Of a stretch of DNA of 41,646 nt, positions 9,203-17,711 are shown piece after piece (position 1 is the first letter of the stretch; every line of letters starts with the position of its first letter). The position numbers and the translations under genes are program-made. Origin of the DNA: Oscillospiraceae bacterium (lineage in GTDB: Bacteria > Bacillota > Clostridia > Oscillospirales > Ruminococcaceae); contig JALEHK010000009.1 in assembly GCA_022770625.1 (NCBI GenBank), positions 1-41,646 on the forward strand. The letters run 5' to 3'. The notes under the pieces were generated by a model. That model made no database searches. It was not told the DNA's origin and saw only the letters and a program-made list of their open reading frames with translations.

Positions 9203-9793
9203 TTATACATGTACGCCCTTACGAACCAGTTCGTCGTAGCAGGCAAGCGTATCGGGATGAAGCACCTTACACTCGCCGACCAGATCGGTAATCAGGAATT
9301 TCATCGAGTAGAGCATTCCCTTATCCAACGATTCATCCACGATCTTTCTCGTCTTTTTCACGTCCGGATAATCCCGTTCGGCACTCGTCAGATCCGCAAG
9401 GTAGATAACCTTTTCCAGAAGCGACATTCCGGCGCGCCCGGTCGTATGATAACGGACGGCGTTCAAAACGTCCCGGTCGTCGATTCCAAGCACCCGCTCC
9501 ATATAAGCGGCGCCTGCGATCGCGTGCCAGAGCTGCGGCGCGCACAGGTCGGCATACAATAGGATTATACCAGAATCCTTGATGAATTGCAACATCTCTT
9601 TGGACGGGACATTTTTCATCACGTCGTGCAAAAGCCCCGCGAGTCTTGCGCGGACAGGATCCGCTCCGAACGTTTCCGCCAGTTCGACCGCACGGTTCAT
9701 GACGTTGATCGAGTGGGTATAACGTGCAGGCTTTAATTTTTCCCGGATCAGCCGATCGTATTCATCCCACGGGATCGTTTCCGGCTGCCACAT
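9203..9793 (-). CDS. yqeK: YqeK-type HD hydrolase (diadenosine tetraphosphatase)
   Basis: A 196-residue HD-domain phosphohydrolase. YqeK proteins cleave Ap4A symmetrically to two ADP and so lower this stress nucleotide. Metal ligands appear as H in RYTHSINV near residue 30, HD in AGLLHDVMKN, H in LWHAIAGA and the late D in YLADLTSAERD. The ORF is open further upstream, but GAGGGAGG lies seven bases before the ATG of MWQPETI. It follows nadD by 16 nt, the usual nadD-yqeK pairing; fusions of the two are known in other Bacillota. Confidence 0.94.
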   Translation of the reverse strand: MWQPETIPWDEYDRLIREKLKPARYTHSINVMNRAVELAETFGADPVRARLAGLLHDVMKNVPSKEMLQFIKDSGIILLYADLCAPQLWHAIAGAAYMERVLGIDDRDVLNAVRYHTTGRAGMSLLEKVIYLADLTSAERDYPDVKKTRKIVDESLDKGMLYSMKFLITDLVGECKVLHPDTLACYDELVRKGVHV

Positions 9794-9809
9794 AGGCGTT
9801 TCCTCCCTC

Positions 9810-10397
9810 TTATTCCTGATACAGGTGGTTTTGACGGATGTACGCTTCCACTGCTTCCGGCACAAGCCCCGAAAGCGAGCGGCCTTGCTTTACTGCAAGG
9901 CGCACATCGGTGGATGAAATGGGAAGCGGCTCGATCTTCAGTACGCGGGTCTTCCCAAGCTGTGCGGCCTTTTCAAGCAGCCGTTCATATTCTCCCTCGT
10001 CTCTTGCCGCGGCGATCAGCGAAGCGTTTTCCAGAATCTCTTCCCACCGGCGCCACTTGTCAAAAGAAAGCAGCATATCCGCTCCCATGATGAGCGAGAA
10101 GCGGTCGTTCGGGAAAAGCTCTTTCATCCGGCGGAGGGTCAGGTAAGTATAGCTTTTTCCCTCGCTCTCCAGTTCCAGACGACTGAGCCGGACGCCCTTC
10201 ATCCCTTCCAGTGCAAGGGAAAGCATCTCGGCTCGCTTTTCCCCGTCGATCAGGCCGGGGGCTTCTTTATGCGGCGGCGTCCGGTCGGGCATGACAAGGA
10301 GCTCATCCAGCCAGCCGGTCTCCATGACTGCGCGCAGGAGATGGATATGACCCAGATGCACCGGGTTGAAGGTGCCGCCGTAAATACCGATCTCCAT
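9810..10397 (-). CDS. nadD: Nicotinate-nucleotide adenylyltransferase
   Basis: A 195-residue nucleotidyltransferase that converts nicotinate mononucleotide and ATP to deamido-NAD, the shared last part of NAD synthesis. GGTFNPVHLGH at residues 7-17 is the ATP-binding T/HxGH motif, MPDRTPPHK follows, and the C-terminal ISSTDVR signature is present. The in-frame ORF extends 48 codons upstream into yhbY, but MEIGIYGG is the family start. The start is one base after the yhbY stop (TGAGATG), and no strong ribosome site is visible, so it is probably translated by coupling to yhbY. Confidence 0.97.
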   Translation of the reverse strand: MEIGIYGGTFNPVHLGHIHLLRAVMETGWLDELLVMPDRTPPHKEAPGLIDGEKRAEMLSLALEGMKGVRLSRLELESEGKSYTYLTLRRMKELFPNDRFSLIMGADMLLSFDKWRRWEEILENASLIAAARDEGEYERLLEKAAQLGKTRVLKIEPLPISSTDVRLAVKQGRSLSGLVPEAVEAYIRQNHLYQE

Positions 10398-10398
10398 C

Positions 10399-10692
10399 TC
10401 AATCGTCCAGATGAATGACTGGCTTTTTGGGGTTGGGCTTATAGAAGGTGATGCGGGTGCCGAGAACCTGAACGACGTCGCAGCCGACGTTTTCAGCGAT
10501 CTCCGCCGCCGCTTCCTTTGCGGTATAGAGGCTGTTTTCAAGGACGCGGATCTTAATCAGCTCCCGCGCTTCCAGCGCTTCGGCAACCGCTTTGTAGGTG
10601 TTCTCGTTGATGCCTCCCTTGCCGATCTGCATGATCGTGTCGAGGGAGTTTGCAAGGCCGCGCAGTTTTGCTCTCTGTTTGCTCGTCATCAT
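10399..10692 (-). CDS. yhbY: YhbY/CRM-domain RNA-binding protein
   Basis: A 97-residue single CRM-domain protein of the YhbY family, which binds 50S precursor particles and assists large-subunit assembly. It shows LRGLANSLDTIMQIGKGGI, EALEARELIKIRVLENS and QVLGTRITFYKPN, the canonical CRM elements with a GKGG loop (the GxxG position). Two adjacent ATGs are possible starts; AAAGGA lies seven bases before the first. It lies between rdgB and nadD with 19- and 1-nt gaps. Confidence 0.95.
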   Translation of the reverse strand: MMTSKQRAKLRGLANSLDTIMQIGKGGINENTYKAVAEALEARELIKIRVLENSLYTAKEAAAEIAENVGCDVVQVLGTRITFYKPNPKKPVIHLDD

Positions 10693-10711
10693 TTCAATAT
10701 CCTTTCTCGAA

Positions 10712-11290
10712 TCAGTGGGTATCTTTTAAGTAGTCCGCCAACTTCCGGATGGCGTTTCCACGATGGGAGATCGCATCCTTTTCCTCAGCGGTCATCTCGG
10801 AATATGCCTTATCGCCGACCATAAAGACCGGATCGTAGCCAAAGGAAAGATCTCCGACTTCGGTAAATCCGATCGTTCCTTCGCATTCTCCGCGGAAGAA
10901 ATGCTCGCTCCCATCGGGGGCGATGTAGCAGATGACGCTTACGAAGCGGGCGGTGCGGTCGGAAATGCCTTTCAGTGCGGAGAGGAGCTTTTCATTATTC
11001 TTATGATCGTCGCAGGGTTCTCCGGCATAGCGTGCCGAATAGACACCGGGCGCGCCGGAAAGCGCGTCCACGCAGAGTCCCGAATCGTCCGCAAGCGCCG
11101 CGCCGCCGGTCAGTTCATGGATCGCACGGGCTTTAAGGGCGGCGTTTTCCTCAAAGGTCGTTCCGTTTTCCTCAACTTCGAGGCGAATGCCCTTCTCCTT
11201 CTGGGCAAAGAGGGTATAGCCCAGCGGTTCGAGCATCCGTTTCAGTTCTTTTACCTTATTGGCATTATTGGTGGCAAGGATAATTTCCAT
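10712..11290 (-). CDS. rdgB: RdgB/HAM1 non-canonical purine NTP pyrophosphatase
   Basis: A 192-residue enzyme that hydrolyses dITP, ITP and XTP to monophosphates and so keeps deaminated purines out of DNA. It begins MEIILATNNANKVKELK with the substrate loop, then ALADDSGLCVDAL with the catalytic aspartate and APGVYSARYAG; later FGYDPVF and KDAISHRGNAIR match the C-terminal half of the family. The upstream extension is not real: AAAGGA is eight bases before this ATG. It is 22 nt downstream of ftsY, unlike Bacillus, where rdgB follows rph. Confidence 0.96.
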   Translation of the reverse strand: MEIILATNNANKVKELKRMLEPLGYTLFAQKEKGIRLEVEENGTTFEENAALKARAIHELTGGAALADDSGLCVDALSGAPGVYSARYAGEPCDDHKNNEKLLSALKGISDRTARFVSVICYIAPDGSEHFFRGECEGTIGFTEVGDLSFGYDPVFMVGDKAYSEMTAEEKDAISHRGNAIRKLADYLKDTH

Positions 11291-11312
11291 TTCTTTTTCC
11301 TTTCGCAGTTGA

Positions 11313-12218
11313 TTATTCAAACAGCGCCCGTACAAAATCCTCCGGAACAAATTCCTGAAGATCGTCGATCTGTTCGCCGACGCCGACAAAACGCACCGGA
11401 AGGTTCAGCTGCTGCTTGAGCGAGATAACGATGCCGCCCTTGGCGGTTCCGTCGAGCTTGGTGAGGACGATACCGGTGATATCGGCCGCTTCTTTGAACA
11501 GCTCCGCCTGACTGACGGCGTTCTGACCGGTGGTCGCGTCCAGAACGAGCAGCACCTCGACGTCGCATCCTTCCGCCTTTTGAGAGACGATCCGGAACAT
11601 CTTGTGCAGTTCGGCCATCAGGTTTTTCTTATTGTGCAGCCGTCCCGCCGTATCGATCAGCAGAAGGTCGCAGCCGCGCGCCTTTGCCGCATCGATCGAG
11701 TCGTAAACGACAGCCGCCGGGTCTGCGCCTTCGGTGTGCTTGACGATATCGACACCGGCGCGGCGAGTCCAGACTTCAAGCTGATCAATCGCCGCCGCAC
11801 GGAAGGTATCTGCCGCCGCGACCAGTACTTTTTTCCCCTGTGCGCGGTAGTTGGCGGCCATCTTCCCAACGGTCGTTGTCTTTCCGGCGCCGTTGACGCC
11901 GATGACAAAGATAATCGAAGGCTTGGTATCGATCTTGAAGGGGCGCTCCTCCCGGAGCATATCCGCGATGATCTCTTCCAGAAGCCCTTTGACCTCGCCG
12001 GTATCGGTCGCGCCCGTTTCCTTGATCTTAGCGCGCAGAGCGTCCATGATCGCTTCGGAGGTCTGAGCACCGACATCCGACATAATCAGCGTCTCTTCCA
12101 GCTCTTCCAGAAAATCCTCGTCGATTTTGGTAAACGAATTGATGACCCGCTCGACCTTTTGCATCATCGAGTCTTTGGTCTTTTTTATTCCTTCACGGAT
12201 CTTGTCAAAAAATCCCAT
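11313..12218 (-). CDS. ftsY: Signal recognition particle receptor FtsY
   Basis: A 301-residue SRP-type GTPase that docks the Ffh-ribosome complex at the membrane. The N domain (residues 1-90) is followed by the G domain: [15 protein letters not shown] (G1), [18 protein letters not shown] (G3), [10 protein letters not shown] (G4) and the closing [12 protein letters not shown]. The acidic A domain of the E. coli protein is absent, as usual in Bacillota; membrane contact should come from the N-terminal helix ([16 protein letters not shown]). It follows smc by 26 nt, the standard smc-ftsY pairing. Confidence 0.98.
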   Translation of the reverse strand: MGFFDKIREGIKKTKDSMMQKVERVINSFTKIDEDFLEELEETLIMSDVGAQTSEAIMDALRAKIKETGATDTGEVKGLLEEIIADMLREERPFKIDTKPSIIFVIGVNGAGKTTTVGKMAANYRAQGKKVLVAAADTFRAAAIDQLEVWTRRAGVDIVKHTEGADPAAVVYDSIDAAKARGCDLLLIDTAGRLHNKKNLMAELHKMFRIVSQKAEGCDVEVLLVLDATTGQNAVSQAELFKEAADITGIVLTKLDGTAKGGIVISLKQQLNLPVRFVGVGEQIDDLQEFVPEDFVRALFE

Positions 12219-12244
12219 TTGGCACGTTCCTTTCTCTGTTTTTA

Positions 12245-15200
12245 TCAGGTTTTGCCCGGCTGATTTTCATAGTCGCCCGGCGCAAGCTGAGAAATCTTCA
12301 GCTCAAGCAGCTTGGAGACGCCGCTTTCCTGCATGGTCACCCCGTACAGAACGTCCGCCTGCTCCATCGTACCGCGGCGGTGGGTAATCAGGATAAACTG
12401 CGTTTTATCGCAGATGCTCCGCAGGTAGGCGGCGTAACGGGAAACGTTTACGTCATCCAGCGCCGCTTCGATCTCATCCAGCACGCAGAAAGGAGACGGT
12501 CTGACCTTCAGGATGGCCAGATAGATCGCGACCGCGACCATCGTCTGCTCTCCGCCGGAGAGCGCCGCCAGATTCTTGATGATCTTTCCCGGGGGCTGAA
12601 CAATGATCTCGATCCCGCATTCCAGAATATCTTCCGGGTCTTCCAGCCGGAGCGAGGCGTTTCCGCCGCCGAAAAGCTCGGAGAAAATTTTCCCGAAGTT
12701 TTTATTGATCGTTTTGAAAGCGGTTCCGAAAATCTCCTTCATCTCGCCGGTCAGGTTCTCGATCAGCTGAAGCAGTTCATCGCGCGCAGACGCGGCGTCG
12801 TCCACCTGAGTCTTGAGGAAGGAGTAGCGGGCGGAGACTTCCTTATATTCTTCGATGGCGGCCACGTTGATGCTTCCGAGGGCTTTGATCCGGTTTTTGA
12901 GGATCCCGAGCTGACGATTTCCTTCCGACACGCTTTCCAACTGAATCCGAAGGTGATCCGCTTCCCGCGGAGTCAGCTCATACTCCTCCCAGAGTCTCGA
13001 AACCAGCCGGTCATAATCCCTCTGGATCGTCTGTTTCTGTTCATCCAGACGGGCAAGCTCGCCCGCCGCCCGTTCTTTTAAGGCGGAAGCGTCCCGCGCC
13101 TTCTGGCGAAGGGTCAGCGTTTCCCGCTCCAGTTCTGTTCTTCTCTGGAGGAGCGCTTCGTTTTTCTTTTCATACTCGGCCGCCTGTGCGTTAAACTCCT
13201 CGATCTCCTTTTTCATCCGGCGCATGGCGCCTTCAAGCGAACGCACCGTCTGTTCAAGCGTCTCAGCCTGACCGGTCAGGATCCGCTTGGCTTCGGCGGC
13301 GGTCTCCCGCTCTTTTCCAAGCATGGACTCCCGTTCTTTGGCCGCTTCCAGGTCTTTTTCCAGTACGACCCGGCGGATGGAGAGAGCGCTCAGTTCCTCC
13401 GACGTTTTTTCAAGATCGGCGCTGAGCGCGTCCTGACGATCCTGACGGGCAGACAGCTTTTCTTCCAGTGCTTCCTTTTCCGTGCGGGCAGCGGCCAGAT
13501 CGTTTTCCGCCTGCTTCTGCTGAGAAAGGGAGAGGGAGAGCTTTGCTTTGATCTGTGTGATCTGGGCGCGGTACTCCTCGGCACGTTCTTTGGCCGAAGC
13601 GATCTCTGCCTCACAGTGCTTTTTCTCGCCTTCAAACCGAACCGAGTCCTCGCCGGCCACGATCATCTCGCTCCGCACGCCCTCGATCTGTGCATTCAGT
13701 TCGGAAAGCTGCGCACGGAGCTTCTTTCCTTCCTCCGCGACCGATTCTTTCTGCTTACGGATCGACTCTGCCTCGGTTTTCAGGGCAGCCGCTTCGCCGC
13801 GGCGGGAAAGGATGCCCTGACTCCGGACGGCGCTTCCTCCGGTAAAGGAACCGCCGACGTTAATCTGCTGGCCATCCAGTGTCACGATCCGGAAGCGGTA
13901 ATGATTTTTCTTGGCAAGTTCCGACGCAGTATCGAGATCGGAGACGATGACGATCCTTCCGAGAAGGAAGCGGATGACGCCCTGATAGGCGGGATCGGTT
14001 CCGACAAGCTCCGATGCGATTCCGATCACGCCCGGTTCCCTCTCCAATCCCGGCTGAGAAAGGAGAGTACCTTTGACCGAGGTCAGGGGAAGAAAGGTCG
14101 CGCGTCCCGCTTTTTCCCGCTGAAGGGAGCGGATACAGCTTTTGGCGGTATTTTCATCGGCAACAACGATATTCTGCAATCCACCGCCGAGCGCCGTTTC
14201 GACCGCGAGCGCATATTTTTCCGGCACCTCCATCAGCTGCGCAACGGTACCGTGGATGCCTTTTTGACGGCCGTTTTTCTGCCAGCTCATGACCGTTTTG
14301 ACCGAATGGGCGAAACCTTCCAGGTTTTCCTCAAGGTCATGCAGCAGCTTGGCTCTCTGGAGCTTTCCCTTTTCCTCAAGTTCGAGATTTTGATACTGCT
14401 GCTGGAGTTTCTGAAGGTTTTCCTGTTTTCCGGAAAGCTTTAACTGGTAACCGGAAAGGGTATTCTGAAGCGACTCCTTGCGCTCGATGATCTCTGTCAG
14501 CAAACCGCTGACCTCTTCGGCTTCCGAAAGCTGCTCACGGATCTTTTCCTCAGAAAGGGAGAGTCCCGACTCGGCTTCGGAAAGTCTGGTGCGCTCCTCT
14601 TCGGACGTCCTTGCACCGGAAGAAAGGAGCAGGCCGTTTCTCGAGATCGAAAGGGTCAGTTCGGAGATCCTTGCCTGAAGATCGCCCGCTTCCGAGTCAT
14701 AGCTTTTTCCTTTTTTCAAAAGCGCGTCGCGGGTATCGGTCAGCGCCCGTTCCTTTTCGGAAAGCCGGGTAAGTTCGCCTTCCAGCCGCTTGCAGTCCTC
14801 GCGCGCCGAAAGGATCGCCGCCGCACGCTGACCCGACGCCGCGTCCGAACGATCGATCTCCTCGCGGATCCGTTTCTGTTCCAAAAGGCTATGGGTGCGT
14901 TCGTTTTCATCGACCGCAATATCCGACCGGTTATTTGCGATCCGGTTTTGCAGGTTTTCCCGAAGGGCGCGGTATTCTTCGCTCCTGGTCAGGCAGTCCT
15001 GCGTTTTCTGGAAAGCCGACTGGATCGACTGCTCGATCTCAGCCGCCTGCTCCTCCAACCGCTGTGCGTCTCCGCGGGCGATCCGGCATTTCTCCTCCTG
15101 TTCGGAAAGAGAGGTGCGGAACTGATCCATATTCATCAGCCAGAGGGTGACCTCCAGCCCTTTTTTCTCATCGGACAGCGCCAAAAACTGCGCCGCCTTT

Positions 15201-15829
15201 TCCGACTGCTCGCGAAGCGGTTCGACCCGTCCCTCCAGTTCGGAAAGAATATCGTAAAGCCGGAGCAGATTTTCCTGCGCCTGCGTCAGCTTCCGCTCGG
15301 CCTCTTCCCGGCGGTAGCGGTATTTGGCGATACCGGCCGCTTCCTCAAAAATTTCGCGGCGTTCACGGTTTTTCGCGGCGATGATCTCGGCGATACGCCC
15401 CTGTCCGATCATCGAATATCCGTCTTTTCCGAGACCGGTATCCATCAGCATCTCGTTCAGTTCCCGGAGACGGATGGCTTTATTGTTGAGCAGGTACTCG
15501 CTCTCCCCGCTCCGGTAGTAGCGTCTCGTGATCGTGACCGTATCCGCGTCAGCCGGAAGGGTGCGGTCGGTGTTGTCGAAGGTCAGCGATACACAGGCCG
15601 AACCCATTGGCTTTCGGGCGGAGGTTCCGGCAAAAATAACGTCCTCCATCTTCCCGCCGCGAAGCGTCTTGGTCGATTGCTCGCCTAAAACCCAGCGCAT
15701 CGCGTCGCTGATGTTCGACTTTCCGCTTCCGTTGGGGCCGACGACAACGGTCATTCCCTTATCAAATTCGATTCTGGTTTTGTCCGGAAAGGACTTGAAC
15801 CCCTGTATCTCAAGGGAACTTAAACGCAT
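12245..15829 (-). CDS. smc: Chromosome segregation protein SMC
   Basis: A 1194-residue condensin ATPase that organises the origin region with ScpA and ScpB (not in this window). Walker A GPNGSGKS is at residues 31-38 and the Q-loop region GQGRIAEII near 140. Two long coiled coils flank a hinge at roughly 500-660 (GIHGTVAQLMEVPEKYALA, then GGSFTGGSAV). The C-terminal head has LSGGEQTMVAVA and Walker B FCVLDEIEAALDD. Full length, no break seen. The start is ATG with GAGAGGAG eight bases upstream. It follows the radical SAM gene by 16 nt. Confidence 0.98.
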   Translation of the reverse strand: MRLSSLEIQGFKSFPDKTRIEFDKGMTVVVGPNGSGKSNISDAMRWVLGEQSTKTLRGGKMEDVIFAGTSARKPMGSACVSLTFDNTDRTLPADADTVTITRRYYRSGESEYLLNNKAIRLRELNEMLMDTGLGKDGYSMIGQGRIAEIIAAKNRERREIFEEAAGIAKYRYRREEAERKLTQAQENLLRLYDILSELEGRVEPLREQSEKAAQFLALSDEKKGLEVTLWLMNMDQFRTSLSEQEEKCRIARGDAQRLEEQAAEIEQSIQSAFQKTQDCLTRSEEYRALRENLQNRIANNRSDIAVDENERTHSLLEQKRIREEIDRSDAASGQRAAAILSAREDCKRLEGELTRLSEKERALTDTRDALLKKGKSYDSEAGDLQARISELTLSISRNGLLLSSGARTSEEERTRLSEAESGLSLSEEKIREQLSEAEEVSGLLTEIIERKESLQNTLSGYQLKLSGKQENLQKLQQQYQNLELEEKGKLQRAKLLHDLEENLEGFAHSVKTVMSWQKNGRQKGIHGTVAQLMEVPEKYALAVETALGGGLQNIVVADENTAKSCIRSLQREKAGRATFLPLTSVKGTLLSQPGLEREPGVIGIASELVGTDPAYQGVIRFLLGRIVIVSDLDTASELAKKNHYRFRIVTLDGQQINVGGSFTGGSAVRSQGILSRRGEAAALKTEAESIRKQKESVAEEGKKLRAQLSELNAQIEGVRSEMIVAGEDSVRFEGEKKHCEAEIASAKERAEEYRAQITQIKAKLSLSLSQQKQAENDLAAARTEKEALEEKLSARQDRQDALSADLEKTSEELSALSIRRVVLEKDLEAAKERESMLGKERETAAEAKRILTGQAETLEQTVRSLEGAMRRMKKEIEEFNAQAAEYEKKNEALLQRRTELERETLTLRQKARDASALKERAAGELARLDEQKQTIQRDYDRLVSRLWEEYELTPREADHLRIQLESVSEGNRQLGILKNRIKALGSINVAAIEEYKEVSARYSFLKTQVDDAASARDELLQLIENLTGEMKEIFGTAFKTINKNFGKIFSELFGGGNASLRLEDPEDILECGIEIIVQPPGKIIKNLAALSGGEQTMVAVAIYLAILKVRPSPFCVLDEIEAALDDVNVSRYAAYLRSICDKTQFILITHRRGTMEQADVLYGVTMQESGVSKLLELKISQLAPGDYENQPGKT

Positions 15830-15845
15830 CCGATAAACTCCTCTC

Positions 15846-16856
15846 TTATTCTTTCAACAAAAAGCTACCCTGTGGGATCGATTCGCTTTCCTGCACCGTG
15901 ACTTTCACGCCAAGCGCTTCCCATCGGCGGAGATTTTCCCGCTTCTGTCCCACTGCGCGGGAACAATCGCGCGGATGAATCAAAAGGGTGCGGCTGCTTC
16001 CGGGCAGCGCGCCTTCAAGTGTACGGGACACCTTCTGATAAAAAAGCTCCGACTGGCACAGTTCCTTAAAAGCAGGGTGATAAGCGCCGCCGGTCATCTC
16101 CCGCTCGATCGAAGGCGAGGCGTGCAGCCCCATACGAATGACCGGGATCCCGGCTGTTTCCATTCTTTCAAGGATCCCGGCGCAGACGCGCACCGCCTCG
16201 GGAAGTCCCATCGGGGTAAAACTCCCCTCCTCCCGCCAGCGGTCAAGAAGGGTGCCGCGGAGAACAACAGTCGGATAGACCCGGAGCATATCCGGATGCA
16301 GCCGCAGAATCTCTTCGACCGTTTCAGCAAGAGTCCCCGCCGTATCGCCCGGAAGGCCGGTCATCATCTGAAGGCCGACCGTAAAGCCCGCGTCTTTCAA
16401 AAGGGAAAAAGCGCGCCGCACATCCTGCGACGTATGTCCGCGCAGATTTTTTTGGAGCACATCGTCCGAAAGGCTCTGTGCGCCCAGTTCGACCGTATGC
16501 ACGCCGTACCTAAGAAGGGTGCGGATGATCTCAGGAGTGATCGCGTCCGGTCTTGTTGAGCAACGGATTCCGCCGGCCTGTCCGGACAAAAGATAAGGCT
16601 CCGCTTCCCGCAGAAAGGCCTCCATCTCTCCTTCCGGAAGGGCGGTAAAGCTTCCGCCGTAAAAGGCGATCTCCGCTTTTTCGCCCTCCGGGGACGGTAA
16701 GGCAAAGGCCTCCGACAACTCCCGGCGCACGCTTTCCGGCGTAACGGAAGAGCTTTCGCCCGAAATACTTCTCTGATCACAAAAGGAACAGCGGTGGGGA
16801 CAGCCCATATGCGGGATAAAAAGCGGGATGATCCGATTTTTCGGGTGCGCGCCCAT
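15846..16856 (-). CDS. Radical SAM protein, Elp3-like short form
   Basis: A 336-residue radical SAM protein with the Cx3Cx2C cluster motif at Cys19, Cys23 and Cys26 (GCPHRCSFC). FYGGSFTALP and GLQMMTGLPGDT match the radical SAM half of Elp3-like proteins; the acetyltransferase half of true Elp3 is missing. A gene of this kind lies between rnc and smc in many Clostridia, and its reaction is, to my knowledge, unknown. The ATG overlaps the rnc stop by one base (TAATG), so translation is coupled. Elp3-like is a sequence-type label; tRNA modification is a guess suggested by the family. Confidence 0.85.
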   Translation of the reverse strand: MGAHPKNRIIPLFIPHMGCPHRCSFCDQRSISGESSSVTPESVRRELSEAFALPSPEGEKAEIAFYGGSFTALPEGEMEAFLREAEPYLLSGQAGGIRCSTRPDAITPEIIRTLLRYGVHTVELGAQSLSDDVLQKNLRGHTSQDVRRAFSLLKDAGFTVGLQMMTGLPGDTAGTLAETVEEILRLHPDMLRVYPTVVLRGTLLDRWREEGSFTPMGLPEAVRVCAGILERMETAGIPVIRMGLHASPSIEREMTGGAYHPAFKELCQSELFYQKVSRTLEGALPGSSRTLLIHPRDCSRAVGQKRENLRRWEALGVKVTVQESESIPQGSFLLKE

Positions 16857-17566
16857 TAAAGCTCGTAGCCCATCAGTTCAAGCGCTTCACGGGCGGCGTT
16901 CTGCTCTGCCTGTTTCTTGCTCGAAGCGGTGCCGGTGCCGATGACGTTGGAGTTTAAGAGTACCTCGGCAGTAAAGACCTTCGCATGGTCGGGACCCTGT
17001 TCGTCGATCAGGCGGTAAGAAATCTTTTCCTCCCGGTTCTGCTGAACGACTTCCTGAAGGGCGGTCTTATAATCGGAAAGAGGGCTTGCCTTCTGAATGT
17101 CGATATTTTTTGGAATGAAGCGCAGGACAAAACGCTGGGCTTCCTCGTAGCCGCCGTCGAGATAAATTGCCGCCAGAACCGCTTCAAACGCGTCGGCAAT
17201 GATCGAAGGGCGCTCTCGTCCGCCGGTCAGCTCCTCGCCTTTTCCGAGACGGAGAAACTTTCCAAGCTCCAGTTCTCCGGCAAAAACATCGAGTGCCTTT
17301 TCACAGACAAGGCTGGCGCGCATTTTGGTCAGAACGCCTTCGGGAAGGTCTTTATAGTTCAGGAAAAGGTATCTGGCGACAATAACCGACAAGACCGAGT
17401 CGCCTAAAAATTCCAGACGTTCATTGTTTTTCAGATGCTTTCTTCCTTCGTTCGCGTAAGAGGAATGGGTCAGTGCCTGTTCAAGATAAGAGATCCGCTT
17501 AAAGGTATAGCCGATCCGCTGCTGAAATTCGACGAGGTCTTCTTCGTGTTCAAAATCCTTGCTCAT
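16856..17566 (-). CDS. rnc: Ribonuclease III
   Basis: A 236-residue endonuclease that cuts double-stranded RNA and processes 16S/23S rRNA precursors. The catalytic signature NERLEFLGDSVL is at residues 48-59, a second acidic motif near 120-130 reads IADAFEAVLAAIYLDGG, and the double-stranded RNA-binding domain fills the last 75 residues (DYKTALQEVVQ, then GTGTASSKKQAEQNAAREAL). It starts with ATG after GGAAGA. A 145-nt gap separates it from plsX; that gap holds a long hairpin and no acpP gene, although acpP often lies between plsX and rnc. Confidence 0.98.
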   Translation of the reverse strand: MSKDFEHEEDLVEFQQRIGYTFKRISYLEQALTHSSYANEGRKHLKNNERLEFLGDSVLSVIVARYLFLNYKDLPEGVLTKMRASLVCEKALDVFAGELELGKFLRLGKGEELTGGRERPSIIADAFEAVLAAIYLDGGYEEAQRFVLRFIPKNIDIQKASPLSDYKTALQEVVQQNREEKISYRLIDEQGPDHAKVFTAEVLLNSNVIGTGTASSKKQAEQNAAREALELMGYEL

Positions 17567-17647
17567 TCTTTATCTTCCTTCCTGTCGTATGTTGCGCAGT
17601 CTCTCAGGCATCGGGAAACCGATTTCCAGATGCATCAAAAACCGCTC

Positions 17648-17699
17648 TTTCCGCCGCGCGGAACCGCACAGCCACCGCACGGCCACCGCACGACGGAAA
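17648..17699 (-). promoter_or_regulatory. Long hairpin in the rnc upstream region
   Basis: Reading leftward, TTTCCGTCGTGCGG pairs with CCGCGCGGCGGAAA: 14 continuous pairs, two of them G-U, closing a 24-nt loop. The only U-run after it comes seven bases later, so it is a poor terminator. It lies about 80 nt before the rnc start and could be an RNA processing or control site. Confidence 0.55.
17671..17692. repeat. Tandem 11-bp repeat, two perfect copies
   Basis: GCCACCGCACG occurs twice in direct tandem, preceded by a degenerate partial copy (AACCGCACA, 17662-17670). It makes up the loop and one arm of the hairpin upstream of rnc. Confidence 0.8.
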
Positions 17700-17711
17700 A
17701 TTTCCTTATGT

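Noticed and set aside
17662-17692. CRISPR or satellite array
   Set aside because: Only two perfect 11-bp copies and one partial copy, without spacers.
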